Origin: Flavobacterium subsaxonicum WB 4.1-42 = DSM 21790 | GTDB taxonomy: Bacteria > Bacteroidota > Bacteroidia > Flavobacteriales > Flavobacteriaceae | Reading direction: 5' to 3' | DNA: 64,000 bases | NCBI RefSeq assembly: GCF_000422725.1 | Contig: NZ_AUGP01000029.1 | Coordinates: forward strand, 1-64,000 | Shown: positions 9,510 through 20,910 of the stretch, piece by piece | How positions within the stretch are numbered: the first letter of the stretch is position 1 | How the letters are laid out: the number at the start of each line of letters is the position of its first letter | Made by a program: the position numbers and the translations under genes | Notes under the pieces: model-generated | Told to the model about the DNA's origin: nothing | Database searches by the model: none | What the model saw: the letters and a program-made list of their open reading frames with translations, nothing else

Positions 9510-9886
9510 AGCAAATGGCTTATTATTGTGTTTAAGGACGTTAGGTTAATAACTTTTGGCTTACAAAATAAAAAATGGTGATATATGTAGAACGTAAATT
9601 TATTAAAATAGTATTTTTCTCACGCAATTGATTTAATGCTACCTACTAAACTAAAGTTTATTCTACAATCACAATTGTTTTAATATAAAAAATTTAGCTT
9701 AAACAAACCCGGAGAAACCTCTTAGCCCCGGCAGTAGCGGCATCCTGACCTGCTTTTTTGCAGGGCAGATAAAGCGAATGACGGGCGCGACGCCTACTAA
9801 AATGCGCTTAGACTACCGCTCCAGATACTAAAAAACAAAGCCCCGACATTATTTGCCGGGGCTTTGTTTTATGTGTGAATAAGCTA
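9510..9886. other. 377-bp gene-free region with a structured intergenic element
   Basis: The right part, 9721-9828, is GC-richer than its surroundings. It begins CTTAGCCCCGGCAGTAGCGG and contains a hairpin with 9745-9753 pairing 9760-9768 (one mismatch) around a T6 loop. The AGCCCC...GCGGCATCC...GCAGGGCAGAT layout resembles repeated intergenic elements I recall from Flavobacterium genomes; only one copy is present here. The left part (9510-9720) is AT-rich and contains only the upstream region of the 8124 gene. The tonB terminator closes the right end. Confidence 0.5.
9835..9867 (-). terminator. Terminator of the exbB-exbD-tonB operon
   Basis: ACAAAGCCCCG at 9835-9845 pairs with CGGGGCTTTGT at 9857-9867 (11 bp, 11-nt loop). 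Read on the - strand it is followed by TTTTTTAG, 19 bp after the tonB stop. Confidence 0.88.
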
Positions 9887-10792
9887 CTAATCAGTCAGCT
9901 TAAAGTTGTATATGATTGTGCCGGTTTGCTTATCGGGCGCATCGGCAGATGCCGTCCAGGTAGTTTCCATTGCTGCAGCTTTGGCCTGGGTTAGCAAGCA
10001 GCTTGCCGAATTGGTTGTACCCCTAACGCCCGCTGTGGCGCTAATTACTTTACCCGCAGGGTTGGCATACACCTCTACAACCACCACGCCTTCTTCGTTA
10101 CAGTTGTATTTTGGTTTTGGCGTACTTAAAGGCTTGCGGCCTGCCATTTTGTAGTTACCTACGCCTGTGCCACGGCCTGAACCGCTTCCGCCGCCTGAGC
10201 CACTTCCTGATCCCGGTCCGGTACCTGTACCATTCCCAGAACCCGTTCCGCCACCAGAGCCGCCGCCACTGCCTCCTGTACCGTAATTACCATTACTTAA
10301 TCCGTTGTTAGATCCCTGGTTTCCTCCGGCCGTTGTATTGCCGCTGCCACCGGTGTTACTGCCATTCATAATAGCATCGAGTGCCGCATTACTGGGTTTA
10401 ACAGGTGCTTTAGGCTTATCTTCTACCGCCGGTTTAGGGGTTTGCGGCTTTGGGTCACGATTTTTTACAGGTTGTGTATTGGCTACAGCTTCGGCCTTAT
10501 CATCACTGCTGCCCACAACTTCTTCGGCAGGGGCAGACTGTGCAGGGGGTGCCTTAGCTACAGCATCGCTTTGATATTTGGCACCAAGGCCATTATCGCT
10601 ATCGCCAAAGTTTACGGCAACACCGCCTCCGCCGCCACCGCCTTCGTCCTCGAGCATTACAACCACTTCCTCTTTTTTGTCATCCTCCTTGTCCACATCA
10701 AACTTAAGGACAAACAACAGGAGCAGCACAATAGCAAAGATAGCGGTAGTAATTACCCCTGATTCTTTTTCCTCCCTTGTTAGTTGTACCAT
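9887..10792 (-). CDS. tonB: Energy transducer TonB (glycine-rich linker)
   Basis: A 301-residue TonB-type protein that spans the periplasm to pass proton-motive force from ExbBD to outer-membrane receptors. There is one N-terminal membrane segment at about 13-30 (GVITTAIFAIVLLLLFVLKF), a Pro/Ala-rich section near 80-135, then an unusually long Gly/Ser/Thr stretch at about 145-210. The C-terminal domain spans 215-301 (PKYNCNEEGVVVVEVYANPAG ... TIIYNFKLTD). The domain carries two Cys (in YNCNEE and ASCLL) that could form a disulfide. It is the last gene of exbB-exbD-tonB, starting 1 bp after the exbD stop. An acidic G-rich patch (EDEGGGGGGGVAVNFG) follows the membrane helix, as in other Bacteroidota TonB proteins. 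Confidence 0.9.
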   Translation of the reverse strand: MVQLTREEKESGVITTAIFAIVLLLLFVLKFDVDKEDDKKEEVVVMLEDEGGGGGGGVAVNFGDSDNGLGAKYQSDAVAKAPPAQSAPAEEVVGSSDDKAEAVANTQPVKNRDPKPQTPKPAVEDKPKAPVKPSNAALDAIMNGSNTGGSGNTTAGGNQGSNNGLSNGNYGTGGSGGGSGGGTGSGNGTGTGPGSGSGSGGGSGSGRGTGVGNYKMAGRKPLSTPKPKYNCNEEGVVVVEVYANPAGKVISATAGVRGTTNSASCLLTQAKAAAMETTWTASADAPDKQTGTIIYNFKLTD

Positions 10793-10793
10793 A

Positions 10794-11204
10794 TTACGGC
10801 TTTTTAGTAGTGGCTATAACAAATTTAAGTTTCTGGCTCTCTCCAATTTCAAGGATATTAACCATATCCTGAACTCTAAGGTCATACGGAAACCTTACAA
10901 TAACCGTGCTGTCTTTTGTTTGTTCTACATGTTGTGCCAGCCTAATACCAAGCGAATCGAATGCTACAGGGGCCTGGTCAAGATAATATTTATTATCCTT
11001 GCCCTCTTCTACCTGTATCGAAAGGCTTATGTGGCTTTTGGTAGTTTGTGCTGTACTGCGTGCTTTAGGCAGGCTTAGCTTTATTACATTGGGGTTGGCC
11101 AATGTAGATACGATAAGGAAGAACAGGAACAAAAAGAACATGATATCGCTAAGCGATGAAGCCGCGATTTCTGCATGAAAGCGTTTATTTCTTTTAACCC
11201 TCAT
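10794..11204 (-). CDS. exbD: Biopolymer transport protein ExbD/TolR
   Basis: A 136-residue proton-channel subunit working with ExbB and TonB in the inner membrane. It has a short basic cytoplasmic N-terminus (MRVKRNKRFHAEI). The single membrane helix SDIMFFLFLFFLIVSTL (about 19-35) carries the functional Asp (D20 in LSDIMF), followed by a periplasmic ExbD domain of typical length. The ATG overlaps the exbB stop in TAATG, implying translational coupling, and tonB follows after 1 bp. Confidence 0.93.
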   Translation of the reverse strand: MRVKRNKRFHAEIAASSLSDIMFFLFLFFLIVSTLANPNVIKLSLPKARSTAQTTKSHISLSIQVEEGKDNKYYLDQAPVAFDSLGIRLAQHVEQTKDSTVIVRFPYDLRVQDMVNILEIGESQKLKFVIATTKKP

Positions 11205-11911
11205 TATTTACCTGTAGTTATAATAGTTACAAATTGTATGGCCTGTCTTTGCAAACGCAGCGAAAAGTTGTCTATCATCATATTAAAATAGTGATAAGCA
11301 GAATAGGCTATAACCCCTACTACAAGGCCAAGGCCGGAACTGATCATCTTTTGGTATAAGCCTTTAGATATAGTATCTATGGTTATCTCTCCTTCTACCG
11401 AAATAGTATGGAAGATTACAATAACCCCACCTATGGTACCAATAAACCCTAAGATAGGCGCTATACCGGCCACAAGGCCCAGCCAACCCAATTTCTTTTC
11501 CATCATACCAACCTCTACGTTGGTCTGCTTTTCCATCATACCCTCAATTTCGCTAAGTGGGCGTCCTATAAGGCTTATGCCGGCCTCAAGTATATTACCC
11601 TCTGCCGTTCCGGCTTTACCTGCCGTCATTTGTGCCATTTCAATTTTGCCTGCACTTAGCTGAAAGCGTATTTCGTTTATAATTGCATCATTGCTTTTTG
11701 TTACTTTATTGTAATACATTGCCCTCTCGATAATTACATACAATGTAAAGAACAACAGTAGCATAATGGGTATAACCATTACCCCGCCATTCATTAACAT
11801 TTCGAAAAACCGGATAGGTTCTGCATCTTTTGCAGCCGTAGTAGCGGCAGCGGTAGTGTCTTTTACAACAGCAGGAATAGTATCCTGTAATAATAAAATT
11901 AAATTTGTCAT
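11204..11911 (-). CDS. exbB: MotA/TolQ/ExbB proton channel family protein
   Basis: A 235-residue inner-membrane protein, the main channel subunit of the TonB energising complex. Three membrane segments are visible: about 43-65 (GGVMVIPIMLLLFFTLYVIIE), 138-162 (WLGLVAGIAPILGFIGTIGGVIVI) and 186-206 (ISSGLGLVVGVIAYSAYHYF). The LGxxGTxxG-like signature is present as LGFIGTIGG. An Ala/Thr-rich periplasmic N-terminus precedes the first helix. First gene of the operon. TAACTTTA at 11921-11928 (- strand) is one base from the -7 consensus but would leave almost no leader, so the promoter is uncertain. Confidence 0.93.
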   Translation of the reverse strand: MTNLILLLQDTIPAVVKDTTAAATTAAKDAEPIRFFEMLMNGGVMVIPIMLLLFFTLYVIIERAMYYNKVTKSNDAIINEIRFQLSAGKIEMAQMTAGKAGTAEGNILEAGISLIGRPLSEIEGMMEKQTNVEVGMMEKKLGWLGLVAGIAPILGFIGTIGGVIVIFHTISVEGEITIDTISKGLYQKMISSGLGLVVGVIAYSAYHYFNMMIDNFSLRLQRQAIQFVTIITTGK

Positions 11912-12010
11912 GTGTTACTTTAAAGTTACTTTTTGTGTAAATGGCCAGGAGCATTGGCTCCTTTGTATTTTATAACGAATATATAGTTTTTTGCGTATGC
12001 AAATAAATAA

Positions 12011-12045
12011 AAAACCTGCTTATTTGTATAAGCAGGTTTTAAATA
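12011..12045 (-). terminator. Terminator after secDF
   Basis: A perfect 12-bp stem pairs 12011-12022 (AAAACCTGCTTA) with 12029-12040 around a 6-nt loop. On the - strand it is followed by a T-rich tail (TTTTTTATTTATT). Confidence 0.85.
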
Positions 12046-12060
12046 TTTTAACAAAAAAGC

Positions 12061-15006
12061 TTATATAACTTCGTTGTGGCGTTTTTCAATTGCATCTTTA
12101 TCCTCTTTAGAGTACGTGTCTACAAGTACCGGAGTTGCGATAAATAATGATGAATATGTACCTACTATAATACCTATTAGCATTGCAAATATAAATCCAC
12201 GGATAGATTCTCCACCAAAGATAAACATGATAAGTAATACCAATATCATGGTTAATGATGTATTTACAGTTCTTGATAATGTAGTGTTAATTGAATCGTT
12301 TACAATTTGCTTGAAGCTACCTTTTGTGTTACCTGCAAGGTACTCTCGCACCCTGTCGAATACAATTACGGTATCATTCATGGAGTAACCAATTACGGTA
12401 AGGATAGCCGCAATAAAGTGCTGGTCCATTTCCATGTGGAAAGGCATAAACTTGTAAAGTGCCGAGTAGATACCTAATACAAAGATAACGTCGTGCGCTA
12501 CCGCTGCAATTGCACCAAGGCTGTACTGCCATTTTCTGAAACTTACCATTAGGTAAATAAACACAATTGCCATTGCACCTAATACTGCGTAATATGAGTT
12601 GGTTTTAATATCATCTGCAACTACTGCACTTACTTTAGATGCCTGTACTATACCAAGGTTTTTACCTTCGTTTGCGTTAACAAAATGATCGTAAGATATG
12701 TTTGTATAGTATTTTTTAAGGCCTTCGTAAAGCATTTTGTTTACTTCGGCATCAGCTTCTACTGTATTTTCTGCAATCTTGTATTTAGTGGTAATCCTTA
12801 ACTGAGAATCGCTACCAAATACTTTAGCATCTACACCACCTTCAAAAATTTCTCCAAGTTCGTCCCTTACTGTTTCTACAGATACAGGTTTCTCGAATTT
12901 AATCTGGAATGTACGTCCACCTGCAAAGTCAATACCCTCATCAAGGCCATTAACGTAGAAAGACACACAGCTAAGGATAACAACTGCCGATGAGAAGATG
13001 TAAGTAAACTTCTTAGCTCCAAGGAAGTTGAAGTGTACATTAGTAAACCAGTTTTTAGACATGCCGGTTACAAATGTTAGCTTATCGCCTCTTCTTATAC
13101 TCCAGTCAAGGAAAATCCTTGTAATGAATATCGATGTAAATAATGAAGTAAATATACCTATTAGTAGTGTAGTTGCGAAACCTTTAACCGGACCCGAACC
13201 AAATATTAACAGTACTAAACCTGTAAGCACGTGTGTTACGTTAGCATCGGTAATAGATGACATTGCACCTCTCCAGCTAAATGATGTTCTAACAGCCTCA
13301 TCTAACGTTTTACCATGACGAATTTCTTCTTTGGCTCGTTCGTAAATAATAATGTTAGCATCTACCGCAGTACCAATTGTAAGTACGATACCCGCAATAC
13401 CCGGTAGTGTAAGTACAGCACCTAAGCTTGCAAGGAAACCAAAAAGGAAAAGGATGTTAACCAACAAGGCAGCATTTGCATACCAACCGGCTTTACCGTA
13501 GTAAACAACCATCCAAAGCGATACAAGTAGTAAACCTACTATAGATGAGTTAATACCGTTATCTATAGCTTCCTGACCAAGGGATGGACCTACAACCTCG
13601 CTCTGTACAATATCTGCCTTAGCAGGTAATTTACCGGCTCTAAGGATGTTTGCTAAGTCTTTTGTTTCTGTTACGTCAAACGCACCAGATATCTGAGAGT
13701 TACCACCTTCAATAGGACCTGTAGTAACACCCGGTGCAGAGTAAACCACATTATCAAGAACAATAGCAATAAAGCCCTGCTCTCTGTATGCTTTACCTGT
13801 CATCTCTGCCCATTTTTGAGCACCGGTAGTATTCATTGTCATAGATACAGCAGGCTTGTTCATCTGGTCGAACGTAGCGCTTGCATCTGTAATTACATTT
13901 CCGCCAAGGGGAGCGGCATTTTCTTTATTTCCTTTAAGAGCATAAAGCTCTAATAAGCCGGCACTTTTTCTTACATCTTCTTTACCCCACGAAAAACGCG
14001 CATAACGCATATCGGCAGGTAAAAGGCTGCGAATGTCAGATCTTTTAAGGTAGCTGTTAACTTTAGCCGTATCTTTTGTAGATACCACCGCAAGTACAGG
14101 ACCACCCTGGCTCATTTGCATTCTGTCTAAAAGTGGGTTGTTGCCTTTTTTAGTAGCAGCAGAATCGTTAGCACCTAAAAGTTTCTCGATAGAGTCGTTA
14201 GACGCAGGAGCAGTTTCGGCCGTTGTAGCCGTCTCTGTTTTTTTAAGTGTTTCGTTAGCTGTTATAAAAAAGTTTTGAAGGTCTTGTGCTTTGTAAGCTT
14301 CCCAAAACTCTAATTGTGCAGTACTTATTAATAGTTTTTTTACACGGTCTATATCTTTAGCACCCGGTAATTCTACCATAATACGGCCAGACTCACCCAT
14401 TTTCTGGATGTTAGGCTGTACTACGCCAAATTTATCAATACGCTCTGTTAGTACACCAAAGGCACTATCCATAGACTCGCTAACTTTTTTTCTGATAACT
14501 TTTTTAACCTGGTCATCAGACATGTCAATATTAACAGTCTCGCTGCCCATGATCCTGTTGGTAAACAGCTCTGGCGATGCAAGTTTTACAGTTCCGTTAG
14601 ACTCTTTATCAAAAGCAATGAAAAAAGCATCAACATAATCCTGGTTACCTTGTCTTTCTTTTGTAGCCCTGTCTAAAGCTCTGTTAAAAACAGGATTTTT
14701 AGAGTTATTAGCTAAGCCTTTTAAAATTTCTTTTACAGAAATTTCAAGCATAACGTTAATACCTCCTTCAAGGTCAAGACCTTTGTTAATTTGCTTATCC
14801 CTTACTTCATTGTAGGTATAACCAAAAAAATGAACTTTCTGTTTGCCTATTGAGTCCAGGTACTGAAGTTCTTTTTTAGAATCGCCTTTAGCGAATGCCT
14901 TGGCATCATCTTCTATCCCACCCGCAATAAACGTGAAGGAAAGCTGGTAAATACATACTAACGCAAATAGTATTGCGAAAAATTTAATGAGTCCCTTATT
15001 CTGCAT
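12061..15006 (-). CDS. secDF: Fused protein translocase subunit SecDF
   Basis: A 981-residue single-chain SecD-SecF that uses proton-motive force to assist Sec export at the periplasmic face. The SecD half starts with an N-terminal membrane helix (8-28). It has the GLDLEGGINVML motif, a large periplasmic P1 domain extended by a low-complexity insert (KTETATTAETAPASNDS), and a first block of helices including VLTIGTAVDANIIIYERAKEE. The SecF half begins around residue 650 (AKKFTYIFSS), has the SecF motif IDFAGGRTFQIKF, and the second helix block with GYSMNDTVIVFDRVRE. About twelve helices are expected. Fusion of the two is normal in Bacteroidota. It is monocistronic, with TATATTTG 41 bp upstream of the start and a terminator after it. 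Confidence 0.96.
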   Translation of the reverse strand: MQNKGLIKFFAILFALVCIYQLSFTFIAGGIEDDAKAFAKGDSKKELQYLDSIGKQKVHFFGYTYNEVRDKQINKGLDLEGGINVMLEISVKEILKGLANNSKNPVFNRALDRATKERQGNQDYVDAFFIAFDKESNGTVKLASPELFTNRIMGSETVNIDMSDDQVKKVIRKKVSESMDSAFGVLTERIDKFGVVQPNIQKMGESGRIMVELPGAKDIDRVKKLLISTAQLEFWEAYKAQDLQNFFITANETLKKTETATTAETAPASNDSIEKLLGANDSAATKKGNNPLLDRMQMSQGGPVLAVVSTKDTAKVNSYLKRSDIRSLLPADMRYARFSWGKEDVRKSAGLLELYALKGNKENAAPLGGNVITDASATFDQMNKPAVSMTMNTTGAQKWAEMTGKAYREQGFIAIVLDNVVYSAPGVTTGPIEGGNSQISGAFDVTETKDLANILRAGKLPAKADIVQSEVVGPSLGQEAIDNGINSSIVGLLLVSLWMVVYYGKAGWYANAALLVNILFLFGFLASLGAVLTLPGIAGIVLTIGTAVDANIIIYERAKEEIRHGKTLDEAVRTSFSWRGAMSSITDANVTHVLTGLVLLIFGSGPVKGFATTLLIGIFTSLFTSIFITRIFLDWSIRRGDKLTFVTGMSKNWFTNVHFNFLGAKKFTYIFSSAVVILSCVSFYVNGLDEGIDFAGGRTFQIKFEKPVSVETVRDELGEIFEGGVDAKVFGSDSQLRITTKYKIAENTVEADAEVNKMLYEGLKKYYTNISYDHFVNANEGKNLGIVQASKVSAVVADDIKTNSYYAVLGAMAIVFIYLMVSFRKWQYSLGAIAAVAHDVIFVLGIYSALYKFMPFHMEMDQHFIAAILTVIGYSMNDTVIVFDRVREYLAGNTKGSFKQIVNDSINTTLSRTVNTSLTMILVLLIMFIFGGESIRGFIFAMLIGIIVGTYSSLFIATPVLVDTYSKEDKDAIEKRHNEVI

Positions 15007-15046
15007 TATTTGTAAAAATTAATTAGTTCAATTTTTTAAAAACGAG

Positions 15047-15054
15047 CAAATATA
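15047..15054 (-). promoter_or_regulatory. -7 promoter element of secDF
   Basis: TATATTTG on the - strand, a full match to TAnnTTTG, gives a leader of about 35 nt to ATG 15006. Confidence 0.55.
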
Positions 15055-15098
15055 TAATTTACGATAAGATTAACCAATTTATTTACAAATTATATCAT

Positions 15099-15129
15099 AA
15101 AAAAAAGACTGCCTATGGCAGCCTTCTTG
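15099..15129 (-). terminator. Terminator after mdh
   Basis: On the - strand AAGGCTGCC-ATA-GGCAGTCTT forms a 9-bp stem with one G-U pair, followed by a T8 run. It starts about 17 bp after the mdh stop and ends the gyrB-16103 gene-mdh transcript. Confidence 0.82.
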
Positions 15130-15145
15130 TATTATACGTAAATTC

Positions 15146-16081
15146 TTATACCAATACCTCCTTGAGGTCGGCATTCATATTCCTAACAGCGTCGGCGCTT
15201 TTGGCAAATTTTGCCTTCTCGTCTTCGCTAAGTTTTATGTCTACTATTTGCTCCAGGCCGTTAGCGCCAATTATGCACGGTACACCCATGCAAATGTCGT
15301 CCTGGCCGTATTCGCCCTCTAAAAACACAGAGCAGGCTATCATTTTTTTCTGGTCGTTTAAAATACTGTCTACAAGATACGCTACCGATGCCCCCGGCGC
15401 ATACCATGCCGATGTACCTAAAAGGCCCGTAAGCGTTGCGCCACCTACCATAGTATCTGCCGCTACCTTATCCAGCACATCCTGCTCCAGGAAGCCCGAA
15501 ACCGGCATACCATTATACGACGCCAGCCTTGTTAGCGGAATCATGGTGGTATCGCCATGCCCGCCTATTACCATACCGTCTATATCGCCAATAGGCTTAT
15601 CTAACGCTTTAGAAAGGTAATATTTAAATCGGGAGCTGTCTAACGCGCCACCCATGCCTATAACCCTGTTTTTAGGCAGGCCGGTAGCTTTAAGAGTAAG
15701 ATACGTCATGGTATCCATTGGGTTAGAAACCACCACTATTATAGCATCTGGCGAATGCTTAAGCACATTCTCAGCCACACCTTTTACAATACCTGCATTA
15801 ATACCTATAAGTTCTTCGCGCGTCATGCCCGGTTTTCTGGGTATGCCCGATGTTATTACCACAACATTACTGTTGGCTGTTTTTGTATAATCGCCTGTAA
15901 TGCCCGAAACCTTAGTATTAAAGCCCGTATTAGGCGCACATTGCATAATATCCATAGCCTTGCCTTCGGCAAAACCCTCTTTAATATCCAGCAAAACAAC
16001 TTCGCTGGCAATTCCTCTGTAAGAAATTACATCGGCACAGGTTGCGCCAACATTGCCGGCGCCCACTATTGTTACTTTCAT
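15146..16081 (-). CDS. mdh: Malate dehydrogenase
   Basis: NAD-dependent TCA-cycle enzyme interconverting malate and oxaloacetate, of the LDH-like subgroup (311 residues). The Rossmann glycine motif GAGNVG is at 7-12, with D32 as the NAD-ribose acid. The substrate loop PRKPGMTREEL carries R82 and R88, as expected for malate rather than lactate. N120 and R151 are in place and the catalytic H175 is in GGHGDTTM. It starts 21 bp after the preceding barrel-like gene, which overlaps gyrB, so the three are probably co-transcribed. Confidence 0.97.
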   Translation of the reverse strand: MKVTIVGAGNVGATCADVISYRGIASEVVLLDIKEGFAEGKAMDIMQCAPNTGFNTKVSGITGDYTKTANSNVVVITSGIPRKPGMTREELIGINAGIVKGVAENVLKHSPDAIIVVVSNPMDTMTYLTLKATGLPKNRVIGMGGALDSSRFKYYLSKALDKPIGDIDGMVIGGHGDTTMIPLTRLASYNGMPVSGFLEQDVLDKVAADTMVGGATLTGLLGTSAWYAPGASVAYLVDSILNDQKKMIACSVFLEGEYGQDDICMGVPCIIGANGLEQIVDIKLSEDEKAKFAKSADAVRNMNADLKEVLV

Positions 16082-16102
16082 AATGTTACGTAATTGGTTA
16101 GG

Positions 16103-19052
<2,950 letters not shown>

Positions 19053-19082
19053 TTATCTTAACGAAATTTTAAGTTTAACGAA

Positions 19083-19090
19083 CAAATATA
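19083..19090 (-). promoter_or_regulatory. -7 promoter element of gyrB
   Basis: TATATTTG on the - strand, full TAnnTTTG match, 37 bp upstream of ATG 19046. Confidence 0.55.
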
Positions 19091-19194
19091 TAAAAACGCA
19101 GGCGATATTGCTATTAAAAGCCCTGTTTTAGCACCTAAGTTATTAACAATTTATTAAAGTTTTAATTCTTTTGAGAATATGCCAACACTTATGC

Positions 19195-20700
19195 TTATTT
19201 GTTTAGAAGCGTATATTTTTCGAGCAGTTTTAAACAGTCGGTACAGCCCTCGTTTACAAACAATGCCTTATTTTTCTCATAAATTTCGCGTGCGCCATCG
19301 GGCTGATAAAGGCTAAGGTACAAGATGCTGCTGTAAGTAACTAAGTTACAAAGATCGGCCTCTGTAACCAGGTAGCTTTCGCTCTTGCTGCGGTAACGGT
19401 CGGCCTGCACTAACGAGTTGGATTTTAAGTAAATATGCGACAGCAAAAAGTTAACATCAAAACTTTCGCCCTTTTCCATAGCAAGGCGGGCATTATCGGT
19501 AGCGGCATCGGTATTGCCGGCCTGAAGGTAAATTTGAGCTATGCTGGTGTACGTTTTTTGTGCCCCCTCTACCCCTAACGTTTTTACCGACAACTTTTTA
19601 GCTAACACTTCTATAGCCTTGTCGTATTTTTTTTGAAGGTAATATACCGATGCTAAATTATCATACGTTTCGAGCGTATTAAACTCATGGCCTTCTTTAT
19701 CAGCGGGAAATTCCACGAGCGCCTTGTCGTAATAATCAGTAGCTTCTGCATACTTTTTCTGAAGAAAACTAAGCGTACCCAATGCCGAATACACGGCATA
19801 TTTATTGGCATTCTTGTCTTTCAGCATTTTAAGTATAGTTTTTTCGCGCTCCTGTATAAACGCTATATCTTTATCGTTAACTGTAAATTTGCTATCGCCC
19901 AATGCACCGCCGAATTTTATAAGGCAGCTGGATACCCCGCTAAATTGCTTGATGTTAACCAATACCGGGTCTTTTTTATCAATATACTTATCGTAAGCAT
20001 CCATATTTACAATGGTGCCGATGTCTATTTTCTTCAGGTCGGATGCCAGGTCTCCGTAAGTACCTAATTTTGAAAGCTTTTCCGAAAAATCATTCAGCAT
20101 TAGCATAAGGTACGAGTAATGCACATATTTTTTTTCGATAAGCACATTAGTTAGCATTGTCCGGGCATCGGCAAAACGTTGATTTCCAATTAAAAACAGC
20201 GGATAAAACACCACCGCAAGCGAGTCGGTCTTGTTTATTTTAAGGGCACGCTCCATATCTTTAGCGCCGTCTTCGCCTACATTTATTTTGAGCAACCCAC
20301 GGTACGAATAATAACCGGCCGAATCTTTATCCTTTGGCGACAGCGTTAGCTTTTTAAGGGCTTTGTTGTAGTACTCTACCGCTTTGGCACCTTCGCCATT
20401 TTGCTGGTAGTACGTGGCTATATTGCCGTAGTTATGGCTGTTGGTACTGTCTTTAGCAAGTTGCGCCATAAGCCCCTCTAAATAACCGGGCGCCAGGCTT
20501 TTATCGGGCACAATATCCTTATAAGGCTTTACCAGGCTGGAGGTTATGTTATACGATATATCGCCGTTGAAGTAAAAAAGCGAATCGGCATGGCTTAAAA
20601 ATTGTTTTTTGGTATACGAACCCCTGAATTTGTATTTGGCTTGCGCAGAGGCATTAAGAATAGTGAACAGTGCTAATAAAAGCAGTAGGTATTTTTTCAT
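19195..20700 (-). CDS. Exported tetratricopeptide repeat protein
   Basis: A 501-residue protein with a Sec signal peptide (MKKYLLLLLALFTILNASAQ). TPR helices are visible in at least two blocks: residues 92-160 (YGNIATYYQQNGEGAKAVEYYNKAL) and 300-420 (ALGTLSFLQKKYAEATDYYDKAL; LASVYYLQKKYDKAIEVLAKKL; IAQIYLQAGNTDAATDNARLAM). Two Cys near the C-terminus (EGCTDCLKLLEKY) form a CxxC pair. It probably acts as a periplasmic scaffold; no specific partner can be inferred. It is downstream of asnB on the same strand but about 210 bp away. TATATTTC at 20720-20727 is a near -7 element. Confidence 0.85.
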   Translation of the reverse strand: MKKYLLLLLALFTILNASAQAKYKFRGSYTKKQFLSHADSLFYFNGDISYNITSSLVKPYKDIVPDKSLAPGYLEGLMAQLAKDSTNSHNYGNIATYYQQNGEGAKAVEYYNKALKKLTLSPKDKDSAGYYSYRGLLKINVGEDGAKDMERALKINKTDSLAVVFYPLFLIGNQRFADARTMLTNVLIEKKYVHYSYLMLMLNDFSEKLSKLGTYGDLASDLKKIDIGTIVNMDAYDKYIDKKDPVLVNIKQFSGVSSCLIKFGGALGDSKFTVNDKDIAFIQEREKTILKMLKDKNANKYAVYSALGTLSFLQKKYAEATDYYDKALVEFPADKEGHEFNTLETYDNLASVYYLQKKYDKAIEVLAKKLSVKTLGVEGAQKTYTSIAQIYLQAGNTDAATDNARLAMEKGESFDVNFLLSHIYLKSNSLVQADRYRSKSESYLVTEADLCNLVTYSSILYLSLYQPDGAREIYEKNKALFVNEGCTDCLKLLEKYTLLNK

Positions 20701-20833
20701 GTAAGGGCATTTGAGCGCCGAAATATAAGAATTTGCAGCAACATATAGTTTAATTAACTACAAAACGCCTGTAGGCTTAAAATAGTTTATAAGGTGTGAA
20801 TTATTTTAACAAGAGATTCTTAAACGCAGAAAA

Positions 20834-20855
20834 CGTCCTGCTGGCGGGCAGGACG
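20834..20855 (-). terminator. Hairpin downstream of asnB, weak terminator
   Basis: CGTCCTGC at 20834-20841 pairs with GCAGGACG at 20848-20855 around a 6-nt loop. On the - strand only four T follow, so termination may be partial. Confidence 0.5.
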
Positions 20856-20910
20856 CTTTTCCACAAACAAACAAACTAAATTTTACAAACTATAAACCAA
20901 ACAAACTAAA

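Noticed and set aside
10305..11078. Overlapping + strand open frames opposite tonB and exbD
   Set aside because: They mirror Gly/Ser-rich codons and the exbD frame; no ribosome site or recognisable protein.
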